Assembly: GCF_005144415.1 (NCBI RefSeq)
Contig: NZ_SWJE01000006.1
Coordinates: 209,557 to 273,556 of the forward strand
DNA from: Trinickia terrae
GTDB taxonomy: Bacteria; Pseudomonadota; Gammaproteobacteria; Burkholderiales; Burkholderiaceae
Direction of reading: 5' to 3'
DNA: 64,000 nt
Part shown: piece by piece, positions 1-8,906 of the stretch
How positions within the stretch are numbered: the first letter of the stretch is position 1
Layout: every line of letters starts with the position of its first letter
Notes under the pieces: model-generated
Database searches by the model: none
Seen by the model: the letters and a program-made list of their open reading frames with translations, nothing else
What the model was told of the DNA's origin: nothing
Translations under genes and position numbers: made by a program

Positions 1-687
1 GAAGCTCACGGCCTTGACGTCGGGATGCACGAGCAGCGCATCGACCACCGTCTTGTCGCCCTGCACCACGTTGAAAATGCCGTCGGGCAGCCCCGCCTCC
101 TTCAGCAATTCCGCCATGAACAGCGACGCCGACGGATCGCGCTCGCTAGGCTTCAAGACGAAGGCGTTGCCCGCCGCGATGGCGACCGGGAACATCCAGC
201 ACGGCACCATGCACGGGAAGTTGAACGGGGTGATGCCCGCGACGACGCCGAGCGGCTGGCGCATGGTCCAGTTGTCGATGCCCGTCGACACCTGCTCGGT
301 GTAGTCGCCCTTGAGGAGCTGCGGAATGCCGCAGGCGAATTCGATGACGTCGATGCCGCGCGAGACCTCGCCTTGCGCATCGGAGAACACCTTGCCGTGC
401 TCGGCCGTGATGATGGCCGCGAGCTCGTCGCGATGCTTGTTCATCAACTCGAGGAAACGCAGCATGACGCGCGCGCGCCGGATCGGCGGCGTATCGCGCC
501 ACGCGGGAAACGCGGCGTTGGCGCTCGTCACCGCCGCGTCGACATCGGCCGCCTCGCCGAGCAGCAGCTTGCGCGCACGCGCGCCGGTGGCGGGGTTGAA
601 TACCGGCTGGCTGCGCTCGCCGCTGCCGCTCACGCGCTTGCCGTCGATGAAATGTCCGACGTCCGCGCTGTCGATGTAGGCCTGCAT
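1..687 (-). CDS. mmsA: Methylmalonate-semialdehyde dehydrogenase, N-terminal part
   Basis: The first 229 residues of a CoA-acylating aldehyde dehydrogenase are visible; the C-terminus, including the catalytic cysteine, lies beyond the window. The N-terminus has the HFIDGK start typical of this family, followed by [25 protein letters not shown] and [13 protein letters not shown], all hallmarks of MmsA/IolA enzymes. These convert methylmalonate or malonate semialdehyde to propionyl- or acetyl-CoA in valine and inositol catabolism. The ATG is preceded by AAAGGAGA, a strong ribosome binding site. A LysR gene is divergent, 109 bp away, with a palindrome between them, so local regulation is likely. 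Family assignment is firm; the substrate is inferred. Confidence 0.9.
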   Translation of the reverse strand, partial: MQAYIDSADVGHFIDGKRVSGSGERSQPVFNPATGARARKLLLGEAADVDAAVTSANAAFPAWRDTPPIRRARVMLRFLELMNKHRDELAAIITAEHGKVFSDAQGEVSRGIDVIEFACGIPQLLKGDYTEQVSTGIDNWTMRQPLGVVAGITPFNFPCMVPCWMFPVAIAAGNAFVLKPSERDPSASLFMAELLKEAGLPDGIFNVVQGDKTVVDALLVHPDVKAVSF

Positions 688-764
688 GTCGTCTCCTTTG
701 CGTGAAATGGCGATGCGAGCAAGTGTAAGAAGCCGCGGCCGAACTGAAAAGGCGCTAACATTGA

Positions 765-794
765 ACTCATTGTTTATCAGATTGAACAATGAGT
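765..794. promoter_or_regulatory. Candidate operator: perfect 10-bp inverted repeat
   Basis: ACTCATTGTT and AACAATGAGT form perfect 10-bp arms around a 10-bp spacer, and TTGAAC also occurs twice in the same stretch. The site lies immediately in front of the LysR start and in the gap shared with mmsA. It is a plausible LysR binding site that also covers the regulator's own translation start region. Binding is inferred. Confidence 0.5.
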
Positions 795-796
795 GT

Positions 797-1741
797 ATGG
801 ATACCCAAAAGATCGAAGGACTCTGGACCCACCTGCACTGGCTCGGCATGCTCGCCGAGCAAGGCAGCTACACGGCCGCCGCGGCGCGCCTGGGCGTCAG
901 CAAGGCCGCAATGAGCCAGCGCATTTCGGAGCTGGAGCGCGCCGCCGGTATCTCGCTGGTGCAGCGCACCACGCGCAGCGTCCGGCTGACGGAGGCCGGG
1001 CAGCGGCTCGTCGACAACATCCGGGACCAGTACGAGCAGATCGCGGCGAGCTTCGCGAGCGTGCGGGAGCTGGCCGGCGTCGCGCGCGGGCTCGTGCGCG
1101 TCACCGCGCCCGTCGCCTTCGCGCGGCAGCAGCTGCTGCCGAAGCTGCCCGCCTTCCTGCGCGCCAATCCCGAGGTCAAGGTGCAGCTGGAGGTGTCCGA
1201 CCGGCTCATTTCGCTCGCGGCGGAAGGCTTCGATCTCGCGATCCGGCACAGCGCGGCGGCGCCCGATACGCACGTCGCCTGGAAGCTCTGCGAAACGCAT
1301 TCGGTGCTCGTGGCGACGCGGGCCTATCTGCGCCGCCGCGGCACGCCGAAGATTCCGCAGGAGCTTGCCGCGCACGACTGCCTGTTCTACCCGCGCACGA
1401 CCGGGCCGGCGATGTGGACCTTGGAACGCAGGACGGCGCGCAAAGCGTCCGCCGCGACGGCCGTCACGCTACCCGTCAACGGACAGTTCTCCGCCAACAA
1501 CAGCGAAGCGCTGCGCGATGCGGCGCTCAATGATCTCGGCATCGCCCTGCTGCCCGATTTCACGGCGCAGGCGGCCGTGCAGGCGGGCAAGCTCGCCATC
1601 GTCCTGCCCGAGTGGCGCGTCACCGGCACCTTCGCGGAGCAACTCTATATCCTGCGCCCCTATACGTCCCATGTGCCGCGCGCGGTGGGGCTCTTTGTCG
1701 GCTATTTACGCGAAAATTTCGCGGAAGGTTTTCCGCTGTAG
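797..1741 (+). CDS. LysR-family transcriptional regulator
   Basis: A 314-residue LysR regulator. The N-terminal winged helix (about residues 10-70) carries [20 protein letters not shown] and the following [13 protein letters not shown], both typical. The rest is a substrate-binding domain with the [14 protein letters not shown] segment seen in CrgA-type LysR proteins. Start chosen at the ATG giving MDTQKIEG, since the DNA-binding domain begins shortly after; an upstream in-frame ATG would add 37 unrelated residues and run through the palindrome. It is divergent from mmsA and probably controls it and itself. Confidence 0.88.
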   Translation: MDTQKIEGLWTHLHWLGMLAEQGSYTAAAARLGVSKAAMSQRISELERAAGISLVQRTTRSVRLTEAGQRLVDNIRDQYEQIAASFASVRELAGVARGLVRVTAPVAFARQQLLPKLPAFLRANPEVKVQLEVSDRLISLAAEGFDLAIRHSAAAPDTHVAWKLCETHSVLVATRAYLRRRGTPKIPQELAAHDCLFYPRTTGPAMWTLERRTARKASAATAVTLPVNGQFSANNSEALRDAALNDLGIALLPDFTAQAAVQAGKLAIVLPEWRVTGTFAEQLYILRPYTSHVPRAVGLFVGYLRENFAEGFPL

Positions 1742-1802
1742 ATGAAATAGCGATTTCACGGAGCATCGCACGGCGGACGAGGCCGAAGCCGACGACACGG
1801 AC

Positions 1803-2807
1803 CTATCTGGCAAGCGCGGTAGTGACCCTACCCAGCCAGGTCCCGGCCGACACCAGACCCGCGGGATCCCAGCTATCCGCTGAATTCGGGCTGTTTTCGA
1901 GCTGCGCCTCATTGAGCTGCCACACGACGACTCTGGGCCGGTGTTGCGCGAATGCCGGACTCTCCACTGTATCCAGGAAGGTTTTCCACGGACCAACGTT
2001 GCCAGGATTCCACATAAGCCCCACCGGCTGACCAAGGGCATTGGAAAGCTTTTGCGAATACCCCAGGTACGGCTGCACGAAACTGTTGCCCACGACCTGA
2101 ACCTGCGGCGGTGCGCTATCGGCAAGCAGACCGTCACCACCATCGGCTTGCTTGCGCACGGTGTAGGTATCCCGGCCGATGCGCTTGCGATCCTCCGGCG
2201 ACATGAAGTTCATCGCGAGATCGCCATAGCGGCGGTCATTGGTCCATTCACCCAGCACGGTCCCTGTTCCGGAAGCGGGCAGATCGAACTGACTTCGGAT
2301 CAACGCGGCGGTCGCGTCGGCCGATGCTTCGGCGGCCCATGCGGTCCAGTGATAGTCAGCACGATAAAAAGCGGTCTGCTGGCCATGCTCGACGGACTGC
2401 AGCACTTGCCGGTCGTCGAAGGTGGCGATTCCCGCAGCCGACAGCATGCCGAGTATGTCGCCGTAGCGCGACTGGACCTGCGGCGAGAGCGTCGTTCCGG
2501 CAGGAAGCCGTTGCGGATAGAACGGCGCCTTGGCCGGCACGACCATCAGGACCAGCGCGACATGCTTCGCCGCCAGGTCATCCTTTGTTTGCTGGATCAG
2601 CTTGATATCGGCCTCGAGCTGCGCCCGATTGACCTTCCCGGTACTTTCCCAGCCTGGAAAGAGCCACCCGTCCTGCCCTTCGATCACGGACGGCGCAGCG
2701 CGCGCCTGGCTTCCCAGGGCAAGCACGGCCAATGCCGCGAAACGTGTCCAGCGGCTCCGGTTTGGTTTGCTCTTCAGCGAATCGCGATCTTTCATTCGAA
2801 GTCTCAT
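1803..2807 (-). CDS. AlgX/AlgJ-like SGNH O-acetyltransferase (last gene of polysaccharide operon)
   Basis: A 334-residue protein with a hydrophobic signal segment ending at a likely cleavage site SQARAA (about residue 38), so it should act in the periplasm. It contains ADYHWTA (the Asp-x-His pair) and VVGNSFVQP (the serine block), matching the SGNH-like catalytic core of AlgX, AlgJ and WssF-type polysaccharide O-acetyltransferases. AlgX is longer because it carries a C-terminal carbohydrate-binding module; that module is absent here. Its ATG overlaps the stop of the upstream algJ-like gene (ATGA), which indicates translational coupling. It probably transfers acetyl groups onto the polymer made by the nfr-like genes upstream. 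Confidence 0.8.
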   Translation of the reverse strand: MRLRMKDRDSLKSKPNRSRWTRFAALAVLALGSQARAAPSVIEGQDGWLFPGWESTGKVNRAQLEADIKLIQQTKDDLAAKHVALVLMVVPAKAPFYPQRLPAGTTLSPQVQSRYGDILGMLSAAGIATFDDRQVLQSVEHGQQTAFYRADYHWTAWAAEASADATAALIRSQFDLPASGTGTVLGEWTNDRRYGDLAMNFMSPEDRKRIGRDTYTVRKQADGGDGLLADSAPPQVQVVGNSFVQPYLGYSQKLSNALGQPVGLMWNPGNVGPWKTFLDTVESPAFAQHRPRVVVWQLNEAQLENSPNSADSWDPAGLVSAGTWLGRVTTALAR

Positions 2808-3865
2808 CGTTGTTCCAAATAGGCAATCTCTTCATCCGTCAATGGCTGGTACAGCGAGCGCAAAGGCCATTCCCATATCAGCAGCCGGATACCGCCGAGC
2901 CGCTCCGGGTCATGCCGCAGCAGCTGCAGCACGCTGCCGGCAAACCCGCTGCCCACCCGGCTTTGCTGCGCGATCTCCTGTTTCATCGCGAACTGCAGGT
3001 CATCGAAGAAGCCGGAGTTGAGCGAATAGGACGAGCCGGCCAGCATCACGACCGGGGCGGGCGCATTGTCGAGCAAGCCGCCGCTTCGGCGTATCTCGAG
3101 CTGCTCGTCGCGGTCGAGGTCGGGCTGCGGCGCGAACGGCGGCACGTTGCCGTCTATTCCCGCCAGCCGCGCCAGGTCGCCGCCGCGGGGCTGCGTTCGC
3201 GCGGCCACCCGCAGTTGCATGACCACATCGCCGGCAGGCACGTAAGCCTGCGCTGCGGCCGCCACGCGGCCGGCAGCGAATCTCGCGCCCTCGCGATTCC
3301 AGTGCGTATCGGTACGCCAATAGCCGGGGGCGACCCAGCCGCCATGGAGATCGACCTGACGCAACGCGAGGCCCGCGCTCGCCTGCTGCCAGGCAAGACG
3401 CCGTCCGCGCGCCTGCCACGACACGTCGAGCCCGCACAGCTCGCCCGCCGCCTGCTCGACCTTGTCCGGCACCGGCACGGCCACGACTTCGATGCCGCGT
3501 TTCCTGAGGTCGGCCAGCAGCCTGCCCGCGAGCAGCACACGCCGCTGCAGGTTGCGCTCGCCGCCGGGCGTTTCGACCACTTCCTCCGTGAGAAAAAGCC
3601 ACCCCGGACAGCCGCGGCGCACCTGCGGATCGGCGTCGCCCGTGACCGCGTAAAGCAGCCCGTTGATCACGCGCCGCACCGCCGGTTGCGGCATGGCCGC
3701 CTGAGCCACGCGCCGGTCCAGCGCCTGGGTCGCGGCGCCGTCGAGCCACGACGACTGCCGCAGCAGTTGAGCGAGCGGCCCGGCCTCTTCGTTGAGCCGC
3801 CAAAGCAGCGCGGCGGCGCCGCACATCACGATGATGACGAAAGCGGCCGTGTTGAGCTTGCGCAT
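2804..3865 (-). CDS. AlgJ-like SGNH O-acetyltransferase
   Basis: About 353 residues with one N-terminal membrane anchor (roughly residues 5-22) and a periplasmic SGNH-like domain. Key elements are GWLFLTEEVVE near the start, TDTHWNREGA (Asp-x-His) in the middle and MLAGSSYSLNSG (Ser block) towards the end, as in AlgJ. The start MRKLN was chosen over longer upstream reading because the upstream codons belong to the algI-like gene. The algI-like stop lies just upstream and the algX-like start overlaps the end. Having two SGNH acetyltransferases beside an MBOAT protein and AlgF mirrors alginate and Wss acetylated-cellulose clusters. Confidence 0.8.
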   Translation of the reverse strand: MRKLNTAAFVIIVMCGAAALLWRLNEEAGPLAQLLRQSSWLDGAATQALDRRVAQAAMPQPAVRRVINGLLYAVTGDADPQVRRGCPGWLFLTEEVVETPGGERNLQRRVLLAGRLLADLRKRGIEVVAVPVPDKVEQAAGELCGLDVSWQARGRRLAWQQASAGLALRQVDLHGGWVAPGYWRTDTHWNREGARFAAGRVAAAAQAYVPAGDVVMQLRVAARTQPRGGDLARLAGIDGNVPPFAPQPDLDRDEQLEIRRSGGLLDNAPAPVVMLAGSSYSLNSGFFDDLQFAMKQEIAQQSRVGSGFAGSVLQLLRHDPERLGGIRLLIWEWPLRSLYQPLTDEEIAYLEQR

Positions 3866-3870
3866 CACGA

Positions 3871-5256
3871 TCAGAATTGGAAATAGAGGAATGGGACCAC
3901 GGTGCGCCCCTGCAGCACGCACAGCGCAACGAGCCACAACGGCACGGCCAGATAACGCAGTAGCGCTTCGCCATAGGCGCGGCCCCGCTCCCAGCGCGAC
4001 CATGCCGCGGGCAAATAAACGAGCGCGATGCCGATCAGCAGACAGGCGGCCTGGTTAGGCCTCGACACGGCAGCGAACGCACTCGATACCTGCCATCCAT
4101 GCTTGCCGCCGAGCGCTGCAAGCAGCGTCGACACTTGCGTCCAGGTCTCGGCGCGAAACAGCAGCCAGCCGGCCATCACGAACAGCAGCATCGCGGCATG
4201 GCCTGCCCAGAACGGCAGCTTCGCCCCGCCCCGCGCACGCCACAGCCTTTCGGCCGCGAGGCCCGCGCCGTGCCACAGCCCCCACACCATGAACGTCCAG
4301 CTGGCGCCGTGCCACAAGCCGCCGAGCGCCATCGTGATCAACAGGTTCATGCAGCTGCGCGGCAGGCTCTGGCGGCTGCCGCCCAGCGGAATGTAAAGGT
4401 AGTCGCGCAGCCAGCCCGACAGGCTGATATGCCAGCGGCGCCAGAACTCCGACAGCGAACCGGCCAGATAAGGCGCATCGAAGTTCTCGGGAAACCGCAG
4501 CCCCACCATCAGGCCCAAGCCGATCGCCATGCCGCTGTATGCGCAGAAGTCGAAATACAGTTGCAGCGCATACGCCAGCACGGTCAGCGCAGCGTCGGCC
4601 GCGCTCGGTGACGTGAGCTGATAGCCGCTCGTCACGAGCGGCGCCAGCGTATCGGCCAGCAGGATCTTCTGCGCAAAGCCGAGCATGAACCGCTCGGCGC
4701 CGGCAGCGAACTCCGCGGCATGGAACGCGCGCCGCTGAAGCCGCTCGGCCACCCATTCGTAGCGAACGACCGGCCCCGCCACGAGATGGCCGAACATCGA
4801 CTGGTAGGTCGCGTAGTTGACGAAGTTCGGCTCGGCGGCAACGGTGCCGCTATAGACGTCGACCGAATAGGAAATTGCGCCGAAGACAAAGAACGACAGC
4901 CCGATCGGCAGTATGACGGCCTGCCATGCGCCGAGCGGCACGCCGATTGATCGAGCCGTGTCGTGCAGCAGGTTTGCGTACTTGAACCACACGAGCGCGA
5001 CGAGCGGCCACGCGATGCCCGCGAGCAGCGCCCAGCGCTTTTGGCGCTCCGGGACGCGCTCGATCCAAAGGCCCGTGCACCACGACCAGAGCGCGATCGA
5101 GACGATCAGCGGCAGGAAGCCGGGACGCCACCACGCATAGAAGACCCAACTGAACACGAGGAGGGTTGCGTTACGCCAGCGCGAGCCCACGGCCGCATAA
5201 GCCAGCAGGAAGATCGGCAAGAAAACGAAGACGAAGCTGATGCTCGCGAAGACCAT
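3871..5256 (-). CDS. AlgI-like MBOAT acetyl-transfer membrane protein
   Basis: A 461-residue polytopic protein of the membrane-bound O-acyltransferase family. It opens with the FASISFVFVFLPIFLL membrane segment characteristic of AlgI/DltB proteins, then has FWRRWHISLSGWLRDYLYIP and LGGLWHGASWTF. The histidine in GGLWHGA is the conserved MBOAT active-site residue. The protein should pass acetyl groups from the cytoplasm to the periplasmic SGNH enzymes encoded next door. The start at MVFASI is the normal AlgI N-terminus; the upstream gene ends 11 bp before it. Family is certain; the polymer acetylated is inferred from context. Confidence 0.92.
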   Translation of the reverse strand: MVFASISFVFVFLPIFLLAYAAVGSRWRNATLLVFSWVFYAWWRPGFLPLIVSIALWSWCTGLWIERVPERQKRWALLAGIAWPLVALVWFKYANLLHDTARSIGVPLGAWQAVILPIGLSFFVFGAISYSVDVYSGTVAAEPNFVNYATYQSMFGHLVAGPVVRYEWVAERLQRRAFHAAEFAAGAERFMLGFAQKILLADTLAPLVTSGYQLTSPSAADAALTVLAYALQLYFDFCAYSGMAIGLGLMVGLRFPENFDAPYLAGSLSEFWRRWHISLSGWLRDYLYIPLGGSRQSLPRSCMNLLITMALGGLWHGASWTFMVWGLWHGAGLAAERLWRARGGAKLPFWAGHAAMLLFVMAGWLLFRAETWTQVSTLLAALGGKHGWQVSSAFAAVSRPNQAACLLIGIALVYLPAAWSRWERGRAYGEALLRYLAVPLWLVALCVLQGRTVVPFLYFQF

Positions 5257-5267
5257 AGGTGTCCGGC

Positions 5268-5969
5268 TCAGTGGCTGCCCGAGTAAGGCTCGATGGCGTC
5301 GGCCTGGATGACGAGGCGCGGTGCGCCGGCGTCGCCGAGCAGAAAGACGCTCGCGCGGTCGCCTGATTTCAGCGGCGGCAACGCGACCGGGGCCGTGCTT
5401 CCGGCGGCCTCGCACCGCCCCTGCAGCCGAGCTTGGACCGGATTGATCACGCGCTTGCGGACGTCGCCGCTCGTCACGCGATCGAACACCGTGGCGCCGT
5501 TCTCGATCGCGAGCAAGCCGTTGCACTTGGGCGCGAGGTTATAGAAACGCAGCTCCGCCTTCAGGTCGTCGCGCCCGTCGGCTGTGTCGGCGATCAGCCT
5601 CGGCTGGCCGGCGCCCGTCAGCACCACGGTGTTGAACGTGCCCGGCTTGACGCCGATGTGCCCGAGCACATGGCCATCGGCCTTGATCTCGACACCGGCG
5701 GCGGCATCGACCACGCGATAGTCGGTGCTCATCCTTCGCTTCGGATCGAGCGTATCGCGCTCGCCCGCGAACTCGACATCGACTGCCGCCGCCAACGGAT
5801 TCACCACGCGCAGGTAGCTCGATCCGGCCGGCGCCTGCGGTGCATACAGCCGGGCAATCTCCTGTGCCGTCGAGCCGGCTCCCCAGGCCAGCACGACGAT
5901 GCCCGCAAGCAGGGTGACGCCGGCGCGAAGGCGGCCGGCACGTATGGAAAAAGCATGGCTCTTTACCAT
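5268..5969 (-). CDS. AlgF-like alginate O-acetylation accessory protein
   Basis: A 233-residue exported protein: a positively charged N-terminus, a hydrophobic stretch (about residues 17-30), then AQEIARLYAPQAPAGSSYLR, which resembles the mature start of AlgF. Two beta-rich domains follow (roughly 38-110 and 115-230). AlgF and WssH-type proteins work in the periplasm with AlgI, AlgJ and AlgX during polymer acetylation. It lies between the nfrA-like gene (18 bp upstream) and the algI-like gene (11 bp downstream), consistent with one transcript. Family assignment rests on N-terminal similarity, size and neighbours. Confidence 0.8.
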   Translation of the reverse strand: MVKSHAFSIRAGRLRAGVTLLAGIVVLAWGAGSTAQEIARLYAPQAPAGSSYLRVVNPLAAAVDVEFAGERDTLDPKRRMSTDYRVVDAAAGVEIKADGHVLGHIGVKPGTFNTVVLTGAGQPRLIADTADGRDDLKAELRFYNLAPKCNGLLAIENGATVFDRVTSGDVRKRVINPVQARLQGRCEAAGSTAPVALPPLKSGDRASVFLLGDAGAPRLVIQADAIEPYSGSH

Positions 5970-5987
5970 GACCGAGAGACTCCCTTT

Positions 5988-8906
5988 TCAATAGTTGAAG
6001 ACGCTGCGAATGAACCAGCCCTTCGCGCGTTCGTCGCCCGCGACCCTCAGGCGGTACTGCACGGACAGGTCGAAGTACGAACGCGGCGCGTGATAGCGGT
6101 CTTCCCGCAGCCACGTGCGCAGATTGACGCCGACGCCCGCCCCCACCGCCAACGGTTTGTCGTAGGCGTCGTTGTAGTCCGCCGCGAACACGGCGTGCGG
6201 CCACAGCACCGTGTGTCCGAACCCTGTTTCGGGCAGCCGGAAGCTGCGCCCGGCCTGCACCTCCGAAGTGAAGTAACGCGTCCTGGCGAGCAGGTAGTCG
6301 CCGGTCTCCGCGTAGACCTGCACGCTGTTCCAGCTCGGCACATCGAAGCGCAGATCGGTGCCGGCGCCCCACGAGTAGCCGAGCCGCGCGAGCCAGTCGC
6401 TTTTCGCCGCCGAGCCGATCGCCTGTTGCCGCTCGAACGCGGCAATGACGTTCTGCGAAGCAAGCGGCTTCCAGCGGATACCGAATGCGGACAGCAGGCT
6501 CGGCCAGCCGGCCGGCGATTGGCCGGTGAAGGTATTGCCCGTGACCGCGTTGGTGGACGTGGTCGGCGCGCTGTACGCCGTGCCGGTGAGCCGTGCATAG
6601 AGATCGACCCACGTGCCGTCGCGCTCGAGCGCGGACGGCCGCCACCAGGCCTCGGTGCCGATCTGCAGGTTGTCGCCGACCAGCGCCGACTGGTTCCCGC
6701 CCGCCTGCATGTTGTTGCTGCCGCGGTAAGTCAGCGCGACATAGGCGCCCCATTGACGCTCGAGCTCGGATATCGCGCGGCGCGTCTCGTAGAGGCTCTG
6801 CGGCGTCTGGTCGAGGTCGCCGTCGCCGGCGGCGTCGATGCTGCGGCGGAAGTAGCTCGCCGCGAGCGGACGCGCATCGGCATTGATCGCGGCGAAACCC
6901 GCATCGCGTAACGCCTTGGGGGGCAGCCTGCCGGCCTCGTCGATCTGCCCGAACGCCTGCACGGCCGTTGCCGGCGCGCCAGACACCGCGGCGAGGTACG
7001 CGAAGCCCAGGTCCGGCACGGCGTCCTTCAGTTCGGAGCGCACCTGGCGGGCTTCGTCGTGCCGGCCGCTCGCGTCGAGCACATCGGCCAGCACGCGTCG
7101 ATACGTGCCGCGCTTCGGCGAGACGGCAACGAGCTCACGCGCCAGCGCGAGCGCAGTCGCGTTTTCTCCTTTCGAGAGCGCGCGATAGATGGCAGGGACC
7201 ATCGCATCGGGTGCAGCGTCCGCAGGGCGCGCCTCGCACACCGTGCCGTAAGGCGTCAGCCGGCAATCGAGAAACGGCGCCTGCAGCTGCGTGCGGTCCG
7301 AATGGCGCCGATGGAACGCGATCAGGCTGCGCCGCCAGGCCGCTTCCCCGTCGTCCTTCGGCAAAGGCTGCAAGGTCCCGGCTGCGAATGCCGGATCGCC
7401 GGCGGCCATCGCCGCATCGGCGGCATACAGCCGGACGTTGCGCAGGTCGTCGTCGCTGAGCGTGCCGTTTTTCACGGCCTTTTCATAGTCGCCGCGGGCG
7501 GCGGCATACCTGCCCTGCATCTGGCGCAGGTAGCCGCGCAGCAGCACCGGGACCGCATCCTCGTCGTCAATCCGGATCGCGGCGCTCGCCGCCGCTTCCG
7601 CATCGGCATACCGGTGCTGGCGGCTCAAGGCATCGATCTGCAGCAAGCGGTACGACATCACGTCCGGCGCATACGAAATCGCCTCGGCGATCGCCTTCTG
7701 CGCTCGTTCCGGATCGTTGTCGGCCATCGCCGCGTAAGCCTCGCGCGCAGGTTCCTGCGCGAGTTGCCGGCGAACGGCGTCGCGCCGTCCCTCGAGCTCC
7801 CGGTTGGGACCGCCGATGCGCAGGGCCATCTGGAACACATCGACGGCTTCCTGCGGACGATGGTCGGCCGCCGCGCGATACGCCGCTGCGGCAAACGCTT
7901 GCGACGGCCGTTCCGATGCGAACAGCGAGCACACAGGCCCGAAGCGGTTGACGATGCAACGCAGGAGCGGCGGCTGCAGGGCAGGACGCGCCATCGTGCT
8001 GCCGGACGCCAGCATCCGTGCGAGCTGGCGCCGCTCGCGGGCATCGGCATCGCTGTCCGGTATGGGTTCGACGGCCTTGAGCGCCGACGCCGTGTCGCCC
8101 GCGCTCAACGCGGCATCGGCCACGATCAGGCGAACGGCGCGCAGGTCCGCATCGCCGAGCGAGTCGCCCGCGAGCGCCTGTCCGTAGTACGCGCGCGCCT
8201 CATCGTAATGGCCGTCTTGCTGCAGCAAATAGCCATGCAGCACATACACCATCGAATCGTCGCTCGCGCTTACGAGCGCTTCGCGGCTCGCGCGGTACGC
8301 CGCCTTCATGTCCTGCAGACGCGTCAGCAGACTGACCTGCAAAAGCCGGTATTGCGACACGTCGGGCGCCAGCGTAACGGCTTCGCCGATTGCGCTCGAC
8401 GCGCCTTCCGCATCGTTGCGCGCGAGCAGATCGAGCGCATGCGCGGCCGCTTCGCCGGCACGTTGCGCGGCAGCGGCCTTGGCCAAGGCCGCTGCCGCAG
8501 CGTCGGCGTCGCGCCTGGCCGGTTCGTGCGGCGCGCCGGGAGCCGCATGCGCCCCCGCATGCGCCCCCGCATGCGCCCCCGCATGCGCCCCCGCATGCGC
8601 CCCCGCATGTGTCCCGTCAAGCCGCCGTCTCGACGCCGCTTCGGCCCGCGCGAGCAGCGAATGCAGGCGCTGCACGTCCGGACGCAAACGAACTGCCTCG
8701 CGGGCATCGCGAACCGCTGCGCCGTAATCGCCGCGCGCATATTCGCTGTAGGCCTGCTGGGCGACGCTATACGCGCTGCCCGTGAGCGGCAAAGCCAGCG
8801 TTTCGTCGGCACACGCTGACGCGCTCGCGAAAACGAGACCGGCGAATAGCGTCGAAATAGCCGTTGGGGCAGCGCGTCTGATGGCGGGTAGAGAGCGACA
8901 GATCAC
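5988..8906 (-). CDS. nfrA: NfrA-like outer membrane polysaccharide export protein with TPR repeats
   Basis: A 972-residue protein with an N-terminal signal peptide, a long helical TPR-type region (about residues 40-700) and a C-terminal beta-barrel-like domain (about 730-972) ending in phenylalanine-asparagine-tyrosine. The last part resembles the C-terminal domain of phage N4 adsorption protein A (NfrA), an outer membrane protein. TPR-plus-barrel proteins such as BcsC, PgaA and AlgK/AlgE export polysaccharides. The likely start is GTG, overlapping the lipoprotein stop (GTGA). A run of GAHA repeats sits near residues 98-120. It likely exports the polymer made by the NfrB-like synthase; phage sensitivity is unknown. 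Confidence 0.8.
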   Translation of the reverse strand: MICRSLPAIRRAAPTAISTLFAGLVFASASACADETLALPLTGSAYSVAQQAYSEYARGDYGAAVRDAREAVRLRPDVQRLHSLLARAEAASRRRLDGTHAGAHAGAHAGAHAGAHAGAHAAPGAPHEPARRDADAAAAALAKAAAAQRAGEAAAHALDLLARNDAEGASSAIGEAVTLAPDVSQYRLLQVSLLTRLQDMKAAYRASREALVSASDDSMVYVLHGYLLQQDGHYDEARAYYGQALAGDSLGDADLRAVRLIVADAALSAGDTASALKAVEPIPDSDADARERRQLARMLASGSTMARPALQPPLLRCIVNRFGPVCSLFASERPSQAFAAAAYRAAADHRPQEAVDVFQMALRIGGPNRELEGRRDAVRRQLAQEPAREAYAAMADNDPERAQKAIAEAISYAPDVMSYRLLQIDALSRQHRYADAEAAASAAIRIDDEDAVPVLLRGYLRQMQGRYAAARGDYEKAVKNGTLSDDDLRNVRLYAADAAMAAGDPAFAAGTLQPLPKDDGEAAWRRSLIAFHRRHSDRTQLQAPFLDCRLTPYGTVCEARPADAAPDAMVPAIYRALSKGENATALALARELVAVSPKRGTYRRVLADVLDASGRHDEARQVRSELKDAVPDLGFAYLAAVSGAPATAVQAFGQIDEAGRLPPKALRDAGFAAINADARPLAASYFRRSIDAAGDGDLDQTPQSLYETRRAISELERQWGAYVALTYRGSNNMQAGGNQSALVGDNLQIGTEAWWRPSALERDGTWVDLYARLTGTAYSAPTTSTNAVTGNTFTGQSPAGWPSLLSAFGIRWKPLASQNVIAAFERQQAIGSAAKSDWLARLGYSWGAGTDLRFDVPSWNSVQVYAETGDYLLARTRYFTSEVQAGRSFRLPETGFGHTVLWPHAVFAADYNDAYDKPLAVGAGVGVNLRTWLREDRYHAPRSYFDLSVQYRLRVAGDERAKGWFIRSVFNY
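8545..8616. repeat. 12-bp tandem repeat inside nfrA-like gene
   Basis: Five perfect tandem copies of GCATGCGCCCCC followed by one degenerate copy. On the coding strand each unit encodes Gly-Ala-His-Ala, giving a short linker between the first helical repeat and the rest of the protein. Unit length is a multiple of three, so gain or loss of copies would change linker length without shifting the frame. Confidence 0.95.

Noticed and set aside
8545..8616. Possible CRISPR-like array
   Set aside because: Units are 12 bp, contiguous with no spacers and in-frame within a coding gene.
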